Source: Isotricha intestinalis (Eukaryota; Ciliophora; Litostomatea; Vestibuliferida; Isotrichidae). Taken from it: a DNA stretch of 64,000 nucleotides. Below, piece after piece: positions 19,898 through 32,800 of the stretch; within the stretch, counting starts at the first letter, position 1, and each line of letters opens with the position of its first letter. The notes below the pieces were generated by a model. That model did not search any database. It was not told the DNA's origin and saw nothing but the letters and a program-made list of their open reading frames with translations. The stretch is taken from positions 1 through 64,000 of the forward strand of contig JAJJLU010003461.1 of assembly GCA_023807065.1 (NCBI GenBank), in the 5' to 3' direction. A program made the translations under genes and the position numbers.

Positions 19898-20845
19898 TCA
19901 CTGAAAATATTTTTCCATTTCAGCGTTCATAGCTTCTTTAATTTTTTTTCTATTTTCAGGATTAGAAACTAATCTATCACTATCTTCAAAAATATTAAAG
20001 AACTTATTAAGCATTTCATCAACTTCCATAATACTAGCATAATTACCGAATCTTCCGCAATAATTAGGCGCACTCCAAACAGTGATTATTTTTCCATCAA
20101 AAAGAATATTATATCCTTCAAGACAGACTTGATGAGCTCTAACAATAGTTTCTAACTTATTAACATATAAGAATTTATCAACAACATTTTCTCCAAATAA
20201 ATACCCTGCTCCTCTAACAGAAACACCAAATCCTAAAATACTAGGATCAGGATCACTCCATAATAAATCTGCAAATCCTCCTTCATTAGGTAAATCCCTA
20301 AATCTATCTAAATTTTTTATATCATCTATATTTTGAATTAAAGGACTTAATCCTCCATGAATACAAAATAATTTATTTTCTATTACTGCTGCTATTGGTA
20401 AATAATTAAACATTTCTGAAAAATATAACCAAACATTATTTCCATTTTGATTATATTTTACTAAACATTCTACTTGAAAACCATATTCTTGATTTGGTCT
20501 TTTTGATTCATGATTTCCTCTTAATAAATGTATTTTATCTGGGTATTTTATTTTCATTAATATTAAAAGAATCATTACTTCAATTGAACGAGGTCCTCGA
20601 TCTACGTAGTCTCCTAAGAAAAGGTAATTTGTGTTTGGAATTGAACCTCCTGTTTCAAATAATTCTTTTAAATCCATAAATTGACCATGGATGTCTCCTA
20701 CTATTGTTATTGATGATGATAAATATAATACGTTTGGCTCTCTTGATAATATTTCTATAGCTTTTTGCATTATGTATTTTATCTCTTGTTGACTTAATAA
20801 TGTACCTTGTAATGCTAAGGAATATAGTTCATCTATTGTTTTCAT
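19898..20845 (-). CDS. PP2A/PP4/PP6-type serine/threonine phosphatase catalytic subunit
   Basis: 315 residues, full PPP-family length. Metal and catalytic motifs are complete: GDIHGQ (50-55), GDYVDRG (78-84), LRGNHE (108-113), HGG (163-165), LLWSDPD (194-200), SAPNYC (258-263). RGAGYLFG (211-218) and the layout around DLLWSDPD resemble PP2A and its relatives more than PP1 or calcineurin. The C-terminus ends EKYFQ where PP2A ends in YFL, so the Leu that is carboxymethylated in PP2A is absent. It dephosphorylates Ser/Thr on proteins, normally as part of a complex with scaffold and regulatory subunits. The UBX gene starts 59 bases downstream on the same strand. Confidence 0.92.
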   Translation of the reverse strand: MKTIDELYSLALQGTLLSQQEIKYIMQKAIEILSREPNVLYLSSSITIVGDIHGQFMDLKELFETGGSIPNTNYLFLGDYVDRGPRSIEVMILLILMKIKYPDKIHLLRGNHESKRPNQEYGFQVECLVKYNQNGNNVWLYFSEMFNYLPIAAVIENKLFCIHGGLSPLIQNIDDIKNLDRFRDLPNEGGFADLLWSDPDPSILGFGVSVRGAGYLFGENVVDKFLYVNKLETIVRAHQVCLEGYNILFDGKIITVWSAPNYCGRFGNYASIMEVDEMLNKFFNIFEDSDRLVSNPENRKKIKEAMNAEMEKYFQ

Positions 20846-21206
20846 TTTTTTTAAATTTAATATATTTATTTTTTATTTAATATTCATTTATTTTTTGACT
20901 TTTAAATATTATTTTTCTATTTTATTTTTTTTTGAGTGTTTATTATTGAATTAGTTAGATTTAAATATAAATTTAAAATCTTCTTTATCAATAACAGTTT
21001 TTTTTATTTGGAAATATTAAAAAAAATTATTATAATTTACTTTATAATAAACTTCTATTTATAAAGAAAAAAAGAATAAAAACAAAAAAATATTGTTTCT
21101 AAATATTTTTTTAAGCCATTACATCATTCCATTAAATTCAAAAAAAAGAAAAAAAAAATGAATTAATCATATAAAATAAAAAATAAAACATATTATTGAG
21201 AAAAAA

Positions 21207-22871
21207 ATGTTTTCAATTTTTTCCCGAAAAAAACAGGAACCGAAATTAATAAACTTAGTAATTCCAAAAGAAAAAAAAAGAAAAATCCCCAAATTAATAA
21301 TCCCAAAAATTAAAAATAAAAAAAAAATAAAATTAATTCCCCCACATATACTAAAATCGAATAAAGAAAAAAAAAAAGAAGAAGAAAAACAGAATTCCCA
21401 AATAATAACATCAAATATACTATTAAAAGAAGAAATAAAAAATAATGAAATCTTGGAAAAAAAAAGTACATTAAAATCAAACAATATAAATAAAACAGAA
21501 GAAGAAAAAAATATAGAAATTGAAAATGAATTAGAAGAAAAAAAAATAAATATAAAAGAAGAAGAAACAATAATTACAAAAGAAGAAAAAGAAATGAATT
21601 CAAAAGAAGAAAAAGAAATAAACAATAATATATTAGAAGAAGAAAAAAAAAATACAAAAGAAGAAGAAAAAGAATTTCTAATGTTAGAAGGAGAAATAGA
21701 TAAAATATTAGGAATAAAAATAAGTCACATTCCAATTTCTTTACATGATAAAAATCCTGAAAAACTAAGTTTAAAATTAGAAGATTTATCTCCATTAAAA
21801 CTTTATCCTAAATTTTATGAGAAATACATAAAAAATTTTAAATTTCCAGAAAGAAAATTAGACAATTACAGACCATCATATGCAAACAATAAAAACGGAG
21901 GAATGGATTTTCCATATGAAAAAACAATAAGTGTGTTAAGAGGAATGGGATGGGATATAATAAAAGAAATAGGTAGGAAAATATTATCAGGAAATTTTAA
22001 TTTAACACAAGTAACAATGCCAATAAAAGTAATGATTCCAATAAGTATATTACAAAATATATGTTACGGACATTTTAATTTCCCATTATATTTAAATTTA
22101 GCATCTTTAACAAATGATAAAATAGAAAAAATGAAATTTACAATAACAGCAACCTTATCATGTTGGTATAGAAGTACAGTAATTTTAAAACCTTTAAATC
22201 CTATATTAGGAGAAACTTATGAAATGATTTGGGAAGATGGAAGTCATGAATATATTGAACAAACAAGTCATCATCCTCCTTGTTCTAATTTTATTTTATT
22301 TGGTCCTAATAATCTTTACATTTATTCTGGATATTTAAATTATACTACTCATGCTTATTTAAATTCATTAAAATTAACTAATGTTGGAAAAAGATATGTT
22401 AAATTTAATGATGGTACTCAAATTCATTTTAATTATTCTATTGATAATTATAGTAATACTTTCTTTGGAATTTTTAGACATGAAAGTCTTGGTCAAATGG
22501 AATTTATTGATATTGAAAATGGAATTGAAAGTAAATTTACTTTAGGTAATGATCCTAATAATAAATTAAGTGATTGTTTTATTGGAGAAATTAAAGATAA
22601 AAATGGAAATATTTTATCTACATTTAATGGGTCTTATTTAAGTCATATTGATTTTGATGGTGTTAGATATTGGGATATTAGAAATAATATTGATATTGAA
22701 GGTTTTCCTGTTAAAAATCAAATTCCTTCTAGTTCTATTTATAGAAAAGATATGATGTATTTATATGAAAGAAAAATTGAAGAAGCTCAAGAAGAAAAAA
22801 TTAAATTAGAAGAATTACAAAGATATGATAGAAAGTTAAGAGAAAAGTTTAAGAAAGAAAATGATAATTAA
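21207..22871 (+). CDS. Oxysterol-binding protein-related lipid transfer protein
   Basis: 554 residues. The N-terminal 160 are a Lys/Glu-rich, low-complexity tail. The ORD lipid-binding domain covers about 230-550 and carries the family signature as EQTSHHPP (about 351-358; usual EQVSHHPP), preceded by NPILGETYE, another conserved block. The two His bind the phosphate of PI4P or PI(4)P-like lipids, and the barrel carries sterol or phosphatidylserine between membranes. There is no PH, ankyrin or FFAT motif that I can see, so it belongs with the short ORPs. The last 40 residues form a charged helix typical of the family's end. Confidence 0.92.
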   Translation: MFSIFSRKKQEPKLINLVIPKEKKRKIPKLIIPKIKNKKKIKLIPPHILKSNKEKKKEEEKQNSQIITSNILLKEEIKNNEILEKKSTLKSNNINKTEEEKNIEIENELEEKKINIKEEETIITKEEKEMNSKEEKEINNNILEEEKKNTKEEEKEFLMLEGEIDKILGIKISHIPISLHDKNPEKLSLKLEDLSPLKLYPKFYEKYIKNFKFPERKLDNYRPSYANNKNGGMDFPYEKTISVLRGMGWDIIKEIGRKILSGNFNLTQVTMPIKVMIPISILQNICYGHFNFPLYLNLASLTNDKIEKMKFTITATLSCWYRSTVILKPLNPILGETYEMIWEDGSHEYIEQTSHHPPCSNFILFGPNNLYIYSGYLNYTTHAYLNSLKLTNVGKRYVKFNDGTQIHFNYSIDNYSNTFFGIFRHESLGQMEFIDIENGIESKFTLGNDPNNKLSDCFIGEIKDKNGNILSTFNGSYLSHIDFDGVRYWDIRNNIDIEGFPVKNQIPSSSIYRKDMMYLYERKIEEAQEEKIKLEELQRYDRKLREKFKKENDN

Positions 22872-23026
22872 TTGTTATTTTTTTGTTTGTTTTTTTGTGA
22901 AGGTTTTTTAAAATTAATTAAATAATTTTATATATAATTTACTATGAAAATATTTTCTTTTTTCCTTTTTTTTTATTTATATATATTTAAAATTAAATAA
23001 TTCTATTAATATTTATAAAATATAAT

Positions 23027-23719
23027 TTATATATTAGAATTTTCAATAGAAGTTTGAAAAATTTCTTTTCCAATTTTAAATAATAATGTCTTATTTAATT
23101 CTATTGTATCATTTGAATAAACCCAAATTTCATCATTTTGCTCTCTTATAATCCAATAATTAAAAAATTTATCATAAAGTAATAAAGATAATTTTTTCTT
23201 TCCTGGAATTTTTAATTTACCTTTTTCTCCTATAGTAATAGTTGATTCTTTTTGATTATAAATTAAAATAGTTTCATAGATTTTTTCCAAAAATTTTCTC
23301 ATTAATATTATTTCAATTAAATTATCTTTTAATTGAATATATATATAATAATTAATAGAACAATCAAATTGAATAATCATATTATTTTGAATATGAATTT
23401 CATTTTTTTGAATATGGAAAACAATTAAATTAAAATTAATATTTTCTCTTGTAAATTGATTAATATTTTTGAAATAAAATTTCACTAAAAATTTTTCGTA
23501 AAAAATGGTAAAAACAATATTAGAAAAAATTTTATTATCATCAATAATATTATCTCCTTTAATATTTAAAACAAAATCATTAATTTTTTTATTATTAAAA
23601 TAAGCCAATCTACCAAAAAAGACAAAAAAATCATTATTATTTCTAAAACTATTTTTTAATCCTTTACAATCAATAAATTACTTTTTATTAAAAAGTAAAT
23701 CACCTTCAATATCAATCAT
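23027..23719 (-). CDS. FHA-like domain protein, 33-nt intron or nonsense-broken
   Basis: The uninterrupted frame 23027-23608 encodes a beta-rich protein. Near its C-terminus is STITIGEKGKLKIPGKKKLS, then a W-I-I-R-E segment and a final strand, which together look like an FHA (phosphothreonine-binding) fold, though the Arg/Ser/His signature is weak. Reading further upstream in the same frame extends the protein to about 23854 but meets TAA at 23678-23680. Either a phase-2 intron of 33 nt (23649-23681, GTAATT...AATAG) removes it, giving 219 residues from ATG 23719, or the gene is broken: the skipped bases would encode FIDCKGLKNS, which itself looks protein-like. Further upstream more stops and a likely frameshift appear. 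Confidence 0.4.
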
Positions 23720-24167
23720 ACTAATAATAAAATTATTAATAATATTTCCTTTAGTTAAAATATTATAATAATCATCATTATTTTCTATTAAATTTTGATA
23801 AAAATGATTATCATTTAAAGAAAGATTTTCATTGAATATGATATTAAAGTGAGTTTATAATGAATTGTTTTTTTTTTTTATTAATAATGATGATGGACTT
23901 TTTTTTCTATTGAATTATTATTATTATTATTTTTTTCTTTATTTAATTTTTATCATTATTCTTTAAATTTTCTTGTTTACAACAACATAAACTCTATAAA
24001 TGTTATATTTTATTTATTTTTTACAATGAAAAATGACATTATTTTAAATTTTTTTATTATTAATATTTCCAATTTTAAAATAATTTATTGTATTTATTAA
24101 CTAATTATTTATAAACAATTATATATTCAAAAACCAATTTTATTATTTTAAATATTTATATTATTAT
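23720..24167 (-). pseudogene. Decayed 5' extension of the FHA-like gene
   Basis: On the minus strand, coding-like peptide continues upstream of the FHA-like frame (for example NDNHFYQNLIENNDDYYNIL, then farther up an NNNNNS-type and SPSSLL-type segment). It is cut by TAA codons and an apparent frameshift in an A run near 23870. It may be the eroded N-terminal part of that gene. Beyond about 23990 nothing is visible apart from A/T-rich sequence. Confidence 0.3.
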
Positions 24168-25100
24168 TTAAGAACTATCATCATATAATAAAGTTAATCT
24201 TGTATTTTCACTTCTTGAAGTTAAAGAACTTTTTTCTTTTTCATTACCATCATTTCCTTTTTCATTTTTATTTTCTTCATTTAATTTTAAAATTTTAGCT
24301 AAATCTAATTTTTGTTTTAAAAATATACTTTTTCTTTTATTTTTATTATTATGATTATTTTCATGATTATGACTTAATTTATTATTAATAACATTAGATA
24401 ATATTTGAGAAGAAAAAGTGTTTTTTTTTCTTTTACTTTTTTTTTCATTACTATTATTTAATTTAATATGACGAGAAGGACCTCTATGACTCATACTTAT
24501 TAATTTAATTTTAAAATCAGAATCAGAATCAGAACCTTTGTTAAAAGTAAATGAATTTATTTTACAATGTGTTGTAGTTTGATTTTTACTTTTTTTAATT
24601 CTTAATATTTTATTATTATTTGTTATTTTAGTTGAATGAATTGAACGTGTTTTATTTATTAAATTATGTATTATTTTTTTTAATGTTATAAAAGCTTCTT
24701 TTAGTTTTTTCTTTTCGTTTATTAATTTAATTTCTGATTTTTTTGGGTTTAATTGTTTAATAATGTTTAATTTTTTTTCTGATATTAATTTTTTTCCTTG
24801 AAATAAATTTTCTATTTCATTTAAATCAGTGAAATGTTCATAAAGTTCAAGAGGATTTATTAAATTATTATTATTAAATGTTTGTGAATTTTTAATAAAT
24901 TTATCTTTATTATATGTATTTCCTATTGTTAGTTTATGAATAATGCATACTTCAAAAGTTATACAATTTAATTTATATAATTCTTCTACCTTTTTCCCAT
25001 TTATTCTCATTAAATTCTTTGTTTTTAAAATTGCTATTATTTCATTATTAATTTTATTTAATAGTAAACTTCTTATTATATTTGCTTTTTTCTTTTTCAT
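24168..25100 (-). CDS. Basic low-complexity protein of unknown function
   Basis: 310 residues, Lys/Asn/Ser-rich. The first 70 are more hydrophobic and helical (NIIRSLLLNKINNEIIAIL, then LYKLNCITFEVCIIHKL) and could be a small folded domain. The rest is disordered, with a DSDSD acidic patch near residue 190 and an N-H-E-N-N-H-N-N-K-N-K run near 250. There is no Cys/His motif or transmembrane helix. Function unknown. Confidence 0.45.
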   Translation of the reverse strand: MKKKKANIIRSLLLNKINNEIIAILKTKNLMRINGKKVEELYKLNCITFEVCIIHKLTIGNTYNKDKFIKNSQTFNNNNLINPLELYEHFTDLNEIENLFQGKKLISEKKLNIIKQLNPKKSEIKLINEKKKLKEAFITLKKIIHNLINKTRSIHSTKITNNNKILRIKKSKNQTTTHCKINSFTFNKGSDSDSDFKIKLISMSHRGPSRHIKLNNSNEKKSKRKKNTFSSQILSNVINNKLSHNHENNHNNKNKRKSIFLKQKLDLAKILKLNEENKNEKGNDGNEKEKSSLTSRSENTRLTLLYDDSS

Positions 25101-25631
25101 AATTTATTCTTTAAATTATATTTAATTGTTTATTTATTTAAAAATAAAAAGTACAATTTTTAATATTATGATCTTGTTTAATTTTAAAAAAGAATTAAAT
25201 TTATATATAGAAAACCCAAAAATACAGCTATATAAAATTATTTAAATATATAACTTTTATTGATTTATAATTCCTTGAATTTTAGTAATTTTATTTATTT
25301 TTTTTCAATTGTTATTTTCTTATAAATATAATTAATATATTATATTTTTATATTATATTAAAAATTATATAATTAATTTGCTTTTTTTAAATTTTTTCTT
25401 TAAAAGTTTTTATTAAAATTTCTATTATATTTAGATATGGATTATCATTATCTAATTAGTTTGATTAAATTGATTTTATTTAAAATTAATTATTTTATAT
25501 ACAATTTAGTTTTTTAATCTTTCTTTTATTTTTAAAAACAATTATTATCAATGAAACATTAATTAAAAGATATATTATTAATTTAAATAAAATTAATCAA
25601 AATAAAAGTATAAAATTTTTTGGTTCAAAAA
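25101..25631. other. Divergent intergenic region
   Basis: About 530 A/T-rich bases between the start codons of two divergent genes, so it should contain both promoters. I see no gene, tRNA, repeat array or recognisable element. Confidence 0.5.
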
Positions 25632-26504
25632 ATGGAGAAAAATCAAAAAATAAATAAAATAAGGACAAAATTATTAATACAAGTATCATCAGAAATTCCT
25701 CGATTTATAAATTCCCCAATATTGATAAATTCAGTATCATCAAATAAAATATATGAAAAATATAGTAATATAGAAATAAAAATACAAAATCCATATGAAT
25801 TTTCAACTGTTTCAAGTAAAGACATTCAAAATAAATTTTTAAATATTCTTTCACCAAAATCAGAAACTTTATTAGAATTTCCAATAAAGGAAAAATATAG
25901 AAGAATAAGTAAAATGATGATATCAGAAAAGAAAAATCAGACTTTTTTTGATAAATTAGATTTAAATGAAATAAATAAAAATTCACAAGATACTTCAGAT
26001 ACAACAATTTCAGGAAATTATGATAAAAGAAATATAGAAATAATAAAAGAAAATGATAATGAAGAAATAATAAATAATTCAATTAAATTTTTAAGAAAAA
26101 AAGCAAATAAATTTATAAATAGAATAAAAAGAGTTAAAAAAAAACCAAATTCCTTTTATCAAAATATTCAATTTAAATCACAAGCAAATTTAAGAATAGT
26201 TCATAGAAAAAATGAAAGTTTTAATCCGTTAATTGCTAATACTGTTAAAATATTTGAAGAAACAATTATTCAAAATAGTCCAATTTTATATACTTCAGGT
26301 AATGAAAATATTAATAGTGGAATTAGTTTTTTTAACAATGATTCTTCTAAAACTCCGAGAAATATTTCTGGAAATAAAAATTCTAAAATTTCTTATAATT
26401 TTTCTTTTTTTAATCACAAGAGAGATAATACTTTTTTAGAACAAATTAATCCTTTTGTTAGTACCACAAATGTAATTAAAGTTAATCCTAATAAAAATTC
26501 ATAA
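25632..26504 (+). CDS. Ser/Asn/Lys-rich protein of unknown function
   Basis: 290 residues from ATG 25632; the four codons before it in the open frame start with TTG and are not used. It is polar and mostly disordered, with basic helical stretches (about 150-175, KFLRKKANKFINRIKRVKKK) and Ser/Thr-rich segments such as SKTPRNISGNKNS that could be phosphorylation sites. No domain was recognised. It points away from the basic unknown at 24168-25100 and toward the giant armadillo gene, which it meets tail to tail. Confidence 0.45.
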   Translation: MEKNQKINKIRTKLLIQVSSEIPRFINSPILINSVSSNKIYEKYSNIEIKIQNPYEFSTVSSKDIQNKFLNILSPKSETLLEFPIKEKYRRISKMMISEKKNQTFFDKLDLNEINKNSQDTSDTTISGNYDKRNIEIIKENDNEEIINNSIKFLRKKANKFINRIKRVKKKPNSFYQNIQFKSQANLRIVHRKNESFNPLIANTVKIFEETIIQNSPILYTSGNENINSGISFFNNDSSKTPRNISGNKNSKISYNFSFFNHKRDNTFLEQINPFVSTTNVIKVNPNKNS

Positions 26505-26803
26505 ATAAAATTAAAACAAAATTATTTAGTTTCAAGTAACATAACTTTTTTAAAGTTATTATTATATTGATTATAAATATAAATTAAGAATGATTAAAAT
26601 AGAATTCTTTTATTCATTATTATAATATAATATATTTATTATTAATTCCGTTTTTAGAGTATATATAAATAAAATTAAAAATAAAATAAGACTTCAAAAT
26701 TATGTATTTTAAATATTAATCATTAAAATTAATAAGTTCTTTAATAAATAAATTTTTGTTAAATAAAAAAGCCCAAAAAAAAGCCAAAAATAAACAAAAA
26801 ATA
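26505..26803. other. Convergent intergenic region, no gene seen
   Basis: About 300 A/T-rich bases between two stop codons facing each other. Nothing is recognisable apart from A/T runs. Confidence 0.5.
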
Positions 26804-29800
26804 TTATTTATTAACAACGGTTAACTGACTCATTAAAAGAGGTAAACTTCCTTTTTCTTCATTATTCCCTTCAAAAATCCAATTAATATCATCAAATTTA
26901 AAATCACTTTTAATTCCAACATTTCTTTTTACATAATCAGTAACTAATTGACAATAAGTTAACAATTTATCGCATTCTTGTTCTTTATTTAATACTAAAT
27001 TTATACTTTTAGTACCATCTTTTTCATTAGAACCAATTAAACTCATACATAATTCTGGATTAGGAGGCTTTGAAAATAAACCTTTTTTCTTAGCAAAAAC
27101 ATCAGTTCCATGTCCTTTAACAATTTTACTTATCATTGGAACTTCTAAAGTATATTTTGCCTTTGGAGGAATATTATAATTATCTGAATTTAAAGGTTTA
27201 TTACATTGAACTTTCATTAAATCTAAAGAAAATTTCATTATTTTATCTTTCACTTTTCCTTTTGGATTCACTACTCCTACTTTAATTCCTTTTGTTAATA
27301 AATCTTTTAATATATATTTCACTATTTTATCTCTTGTTAATTCTTGATCATTCGGTGGAATATAATTTTTATCACTTCTTTTTCCTTTCTCATAATTTAT
27401 ATCTGCTATTACTATTTTTCCTTCAAATTTAATTATTTTATCTTCTGGTTTTGAATTATTCATTGTTTCTTTTATTGTTTCTTCATATTTCATTTCTTTT
27501 AATTTATTTCTATTTTCATCTGAACTAAATGATACTGCTTTAATTATATTAAAACAATTCATTATTAATTGTTTATGTTCTGAATGTCTTTTTAAAACAT
27601 TTTTAATTATTTCTAATCCATTAAATTGAATAAAAGGTTCTACACAAGAATAATGATTACAAAGTGAACCTAATAATTTACTTATTCCATCCATATCTTC
27701 TGAATATTCTTCATTATCTAATTCTTTTAATAGATCACCCATTAATTCATATGATATTTTCTTTGATGTTGCTTCATCATAAGCTAAATAATTTAATAAG
27801 TGTAAAACACTATTTCTTATTTTTAATCTTTTTTCTGGATCACTATTAAAATCATTATTATTTAAAGTATCTCTTATTAATTCCATAATATCACTATTAA
27901 CAATTAAAAAGGCAATATTATGTGATTCTGCAAAAATAGATAAAACATCATAGCATAATCCTTGAATTTCTGCATTATTATTATATAATCTTAATATATT
28001 AAATAATGATTGTTTAGAAGGATCAAAAACATCATTTCTAATATCTTCATGTTGTTTTAAAGAATCTCTCATTATTTCTAAAGTTAATTTAACTAAATTT
28101 TCATTCCAATCTTGACAATTTAAACCATCAATAACTAATAAATAATATTTCTGAGTATATAATTTAGAATCAAATCCTTTTAAAATATATCCAGCAATAT
28201 AATTAATATTAGTTAATACTTCACTATTAGAATAATATTGTTTTTGTAAAGTTTTTAATATTTCATATAATTGTTCTATTTCATAATGTTTCCAATAATC
28301 TCTTGTATCTTTATAGAAATAATTTCCTAAACAATGAAGTGATAATTTAATTATTGAAATATCTGTTGATGGTTTTCCAATTGTATCCATTACTGTTGCC
28401 ATAAATTTATTCTTTGTTATATATTCTACACTTCCTTCATCTAACGTAAGTAAATCTAATGTTGAAAGTAAATTTAATAATATTCTATTTTCTATTGTTT
28501 CTTCATCATAGGTTAATTCATCTACTTTTTCTTCTTCATCAATTTGAATTCCTGGTGCTTGAACTATAATTGAACTTACTGTTTGTAATTTTTTAGGTTG
28601 AATTTTTTTAGAATATTTATCAATGAAATATATAATATTATTAAATATTTCTTCTTTACACATTTTTTTTCTATTATCTTCATTATTTTCAACAAGAGAT
28701 TTATATAATATAGATAAATTTTCAACAGTATCATTATTTTGTTCTGAAATCATAACTTCTTCAATTATTTTTTCGAGTAATTTAGTATCAATAACTTCAT
28801 CAGAATATTTTTTACAATCTTTAGAAACAGTTCCTAAACAATAAATACTATTATTTAAAAATTCAGGATCATCTTTATATACATCTCCCTCTTTATTTAT
28901 TTTTTGAACAAGATCTAAATTATTAATTTTCTCTTTAGTTTTATCATCATAAACTAATCCGATTAATTTTAAAGTTTTAGAATTTAAATTTTCATTTTTA
29001 TCAGGTAAATTTAATGATCTTTCACAAATGGTAACGATATCATTCCTTTGATTTTCTTTTAAAGGTTTATCAGGATTATTTAAATAACTAATTATCATTT
29101 CTAAAATAGCAGAAAGAAAATCAACATTACCAGTTTTTAATCCTAAACTAATTAATTTATCAAGTCCAATTTTTTTAAAAATAGCTTCATAACCTTTTTG
29201 ACTTTTACAAACATTAGAAAAATTAATATTATCATATAAAAAGCAAGTTCTTAATTCATCATTTTCAATCATTTCATCAGGTTTTTCATACAAACTTAAA
29301 ACTTCTTCAATTAAATTATCTAATAAAGGAGAATCAACTAAAAGTAAAACAGCGCTTTCACTCCAAGTACAATTTTTTAATATATCTAAAGCAGCAATAT
29401 ATATTAAAAAGTCATTTTCTTTTTCAGTAGATAATCTTTCCATAAAATTTAAAAGACCTAATTCTAAAATTGATTTATGATTATCAGGACAAATTGAAAG
29501 CATTTTTAATAATTTTAATCCTTCTAATAATAAATGTTGTCTTTGTTTTTTAATACTATTATCTTCTGTTGTTTTATTTGTATTATATAATAATCTAATT
29601 AAAGCTAAAAGAGAATCTAAAGCTGTTGCTAAATCATTTTTATTTTTTATTGATATTGGGCTTGATATTTCATTATTATTTGGATCATAAAATAAATGTC
29701 TTGAAACTATACTTAATCTTCTTTTTTTTATTGAAGATGTATTTTCTACTACATTTTTTTTTGGTGCTTGAGTCATTTTCCTTATTATATTTAAATCCCT

Positions 29801-32800
29801 TTGAGTTCCTTCTTTTCCTTCTTCTTTTATATCATTATTAAAGTTTGGATTTAATTTATCTACTTCATTAATATGCTCATCGAATGCACTTTCGATTCTC
29901 TTTTTTAAATTTTGTAATATTGCAGCATCAATTTTATAATTTTCTTCTTCTTTTTTATTGCTTTTACTAGAATCAACTACTTTTTGAATTGATTTTAATT
30001 TATCTGAAATAGCAGGATGAACATCTTTATAATTATCAATAGCTTTTTCTAAATCTTGTTGAGAAATTAAATTTTTTGAAGTGACTTGTTTATAATTATT
30101 TGCATCTCCAACAATATCAGCAATAGTACCAACTTCATTAACTGGAATATCAATATTTTTTTCATCTTTAATAATATTATTTGGTAATGTTACTTTCTTT
30201 GCTATTATTTTTAAAGTTTCTGGTTCATTTGATATTAAATTATCTACATAATATGTATTTTTACATATATTTGAATATATTGTTGACAAATCTCTTCTTT
30301 GTTCTATTGGTAAATCATCTTTTGAATACATGTCTTTTAATTTATTTGATAATTCTTTATCATTTAATATATATTTAACTGCTGTTGAATATTTAGATAA
30401 ATTTGCTAAGGTACTTAAATTTTTATCTACTTCTTTTGGGGGATCTTGTTTAAAATCTTCAGATATCATTTTAATTGTTTTTTCAAATACTTCAGCATCA
30501 TTTTCTACTTTATTACTTATTGAATGAATTAAACCTTCTAATATTCCATTTTCACCTTTATATCCTTTTTCTTTTGCTAAATCAATACTTTCAAATATTT
30601 TATGATATAAATTTTCATTATTATCTAATAATTCTTTATTATCACTATGATCAATAATTGCTTTTATATTTCTGAATAAGTTATTCATTTTATTATTATA
30701 ATTTTCAGGAGATATATTCTCTATTCTTGATAAATCATTTGCAACATCAATATCTAAATTAATTAATTCCTTTGGATTTGTAATTTTAATTTTTTCTCCA
30801 TCTATATTTTCACAAAAATCATTTAAATCATTTAAAGCAAAATCAACTAAATTATCTTGAACTTTTTTAATATTATTATAATCATGAATATCTTGAAGAG
30901 CTTTATGTTGATTAGTTAATATATCTCTACTTTTTTGGTTAATTAAACTTAAATATACTAAATAATAAGGAGTTAAATTATGATTATCATCAAATTTTCC
31001 TAATTTTTCTAAAATTGAATCAAATTTCTTATGGAATTCAACAGAAAATTCTTTTTGTCCTGAACCATTATAAAAATTACTTCCTAAGAAAATGAAGCTT
31101 TGAACTATTTCGTTTGCTGGAAGAGCTTTTTCTTTTTTATGTTTTAAAATATAGTCATTTAATTGTAACAATGATATTATTACTCCTTTATCAATATCAT
31201 CTTTTCCTTTCGTTTTATCTGAATATTTTCTTGTCATTTCATTTGTATATTTTGATAAATCATCTATCATACTTAAATATGATTTCTCATAATTTTCATT
31301 TTGAGAAACATATTGACCAAGATATGTTGTTTGTAAATTATCATTTGGATTTTCTTTCATTGAATTTTTTACATTTGGAATATAAGTTTCTTTTTCATTT
31401 AATTTATCTAATAATTTATTATTTAATAAATTATCTACTGTATCATTAAATTCTTTATCTTTTCTATGTTTACCTTTTAAACTTAATGAACTTTTTAATA
31501 TATTTGATAAATCTTTTTCTTCTTTTGGTAAATTAATATCATCTCTTAAGTAAATTTCAGTTAATTCTTTAAATAAGTTTTCATCAGGATATTTAGCATT
31601 AGATATTTTTAATATATTTTTTAATTGTTTTTCATCGGCAAATTCTTTATGTCCTTTATCAAGAGCATTTTTAATTATTCTTAAACAATGAATAAAATAT
31701 GAATCATTAAAATCATTTTCTTCTTCTTCATCTTGTTTTTTCTTTTCAATATAATCTAAAGTTTCTCTTGTTTTATATAAATCATTTTCATCTTCTTTAT
31801 AATCTTTATATAATTCTAATTCATTTTTAATAATATTATTAATTAAATCAAGTCCATTTGCTTTTATAAATAAATTCATTCCATTTTCATCTTTACATAA
31901 TGAATCTAACATTTTTAAAGCATTTAATTTTAATTGTTGACTATTTTTATCATTGGAATTTACATTTGATTTTAATTCTTCTAAAACATTTACTAAACCT
32001 CCTTTTTGTTTTATATAATCTGCAAATTTTTCATTTCTTAAACATAAATAGCATAAAATATTATTGAGTTCTTTTGATACTTTTTCATCATCTAAATAAT
32101 TTTCACTTATATCAAATATAGTATCAATAAATTCATTATCTACTTTATCTGCAATGTATTTATTATACATTTCTTCATCTTTTAAATAATTTGAAAAAGT
32201 TTGAGATGATTCTAATAAAAGATCTCTATAATTATTTTTAGTTTTAATAATATTCATTAATTTACTTACAACCATATTATGATCAAAATTTTCATTAGAA
32301 TTCATTTTTTGTAAAATTTCCAATTCATTATTTAATAATTTTTCATTAATGTTATTAACTTCATTATCATTTAAAGTTTTATCAAGAACACTTTCAAAAT
32401 TTTTAGGAAAATCACCTTTTAAAAGAGTTTCAACTTGTTTTTGTCCTGCACTAAAAGTATTAATAACTTCTAAATTGTTGACTAATTTATTTTTAGTATC
32501 ATCTTTCTTATAATCACCTTTTGAATTTTCATTAAACTCTCCAATAGCTTCTTTTAATATTTCTTCAGCATATTGTTCTTGTCCAGGTAATTTTAATATT
32601 TCATTAGCAATTAAATCACAATTTTCACTTATTTTTTGATTTCCAGAATATTTAGCTCTTAATTCAAAAAATTTTAAAAGAACATTTTGATTAGCAACCA
32701 TATTTAAATTTTCTTTATTTGATAATGTTATTATTTTTAATAATTCAAGAGCTAATTCTGCATTTTCTACATTTGGTGTTGTTTCCATTATTTGTAAAAG

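Noticed and set aside
18483..19901. Start of the UBX gene at 19901 with an N-terminal membrane helix
   Set aside because: The extra 21 residues are low-complexity Phe/Ile from the A/T-rich spacer and overlap the end of the upstream phosphatase gene; ATG 19838 fits the family start.
21310..21795. Minus-strand frames opposite the OSBP N-terminus
   Set aside because: They are Phe/Leu-rich shadows of the Lys/Glu-rich coding strand.
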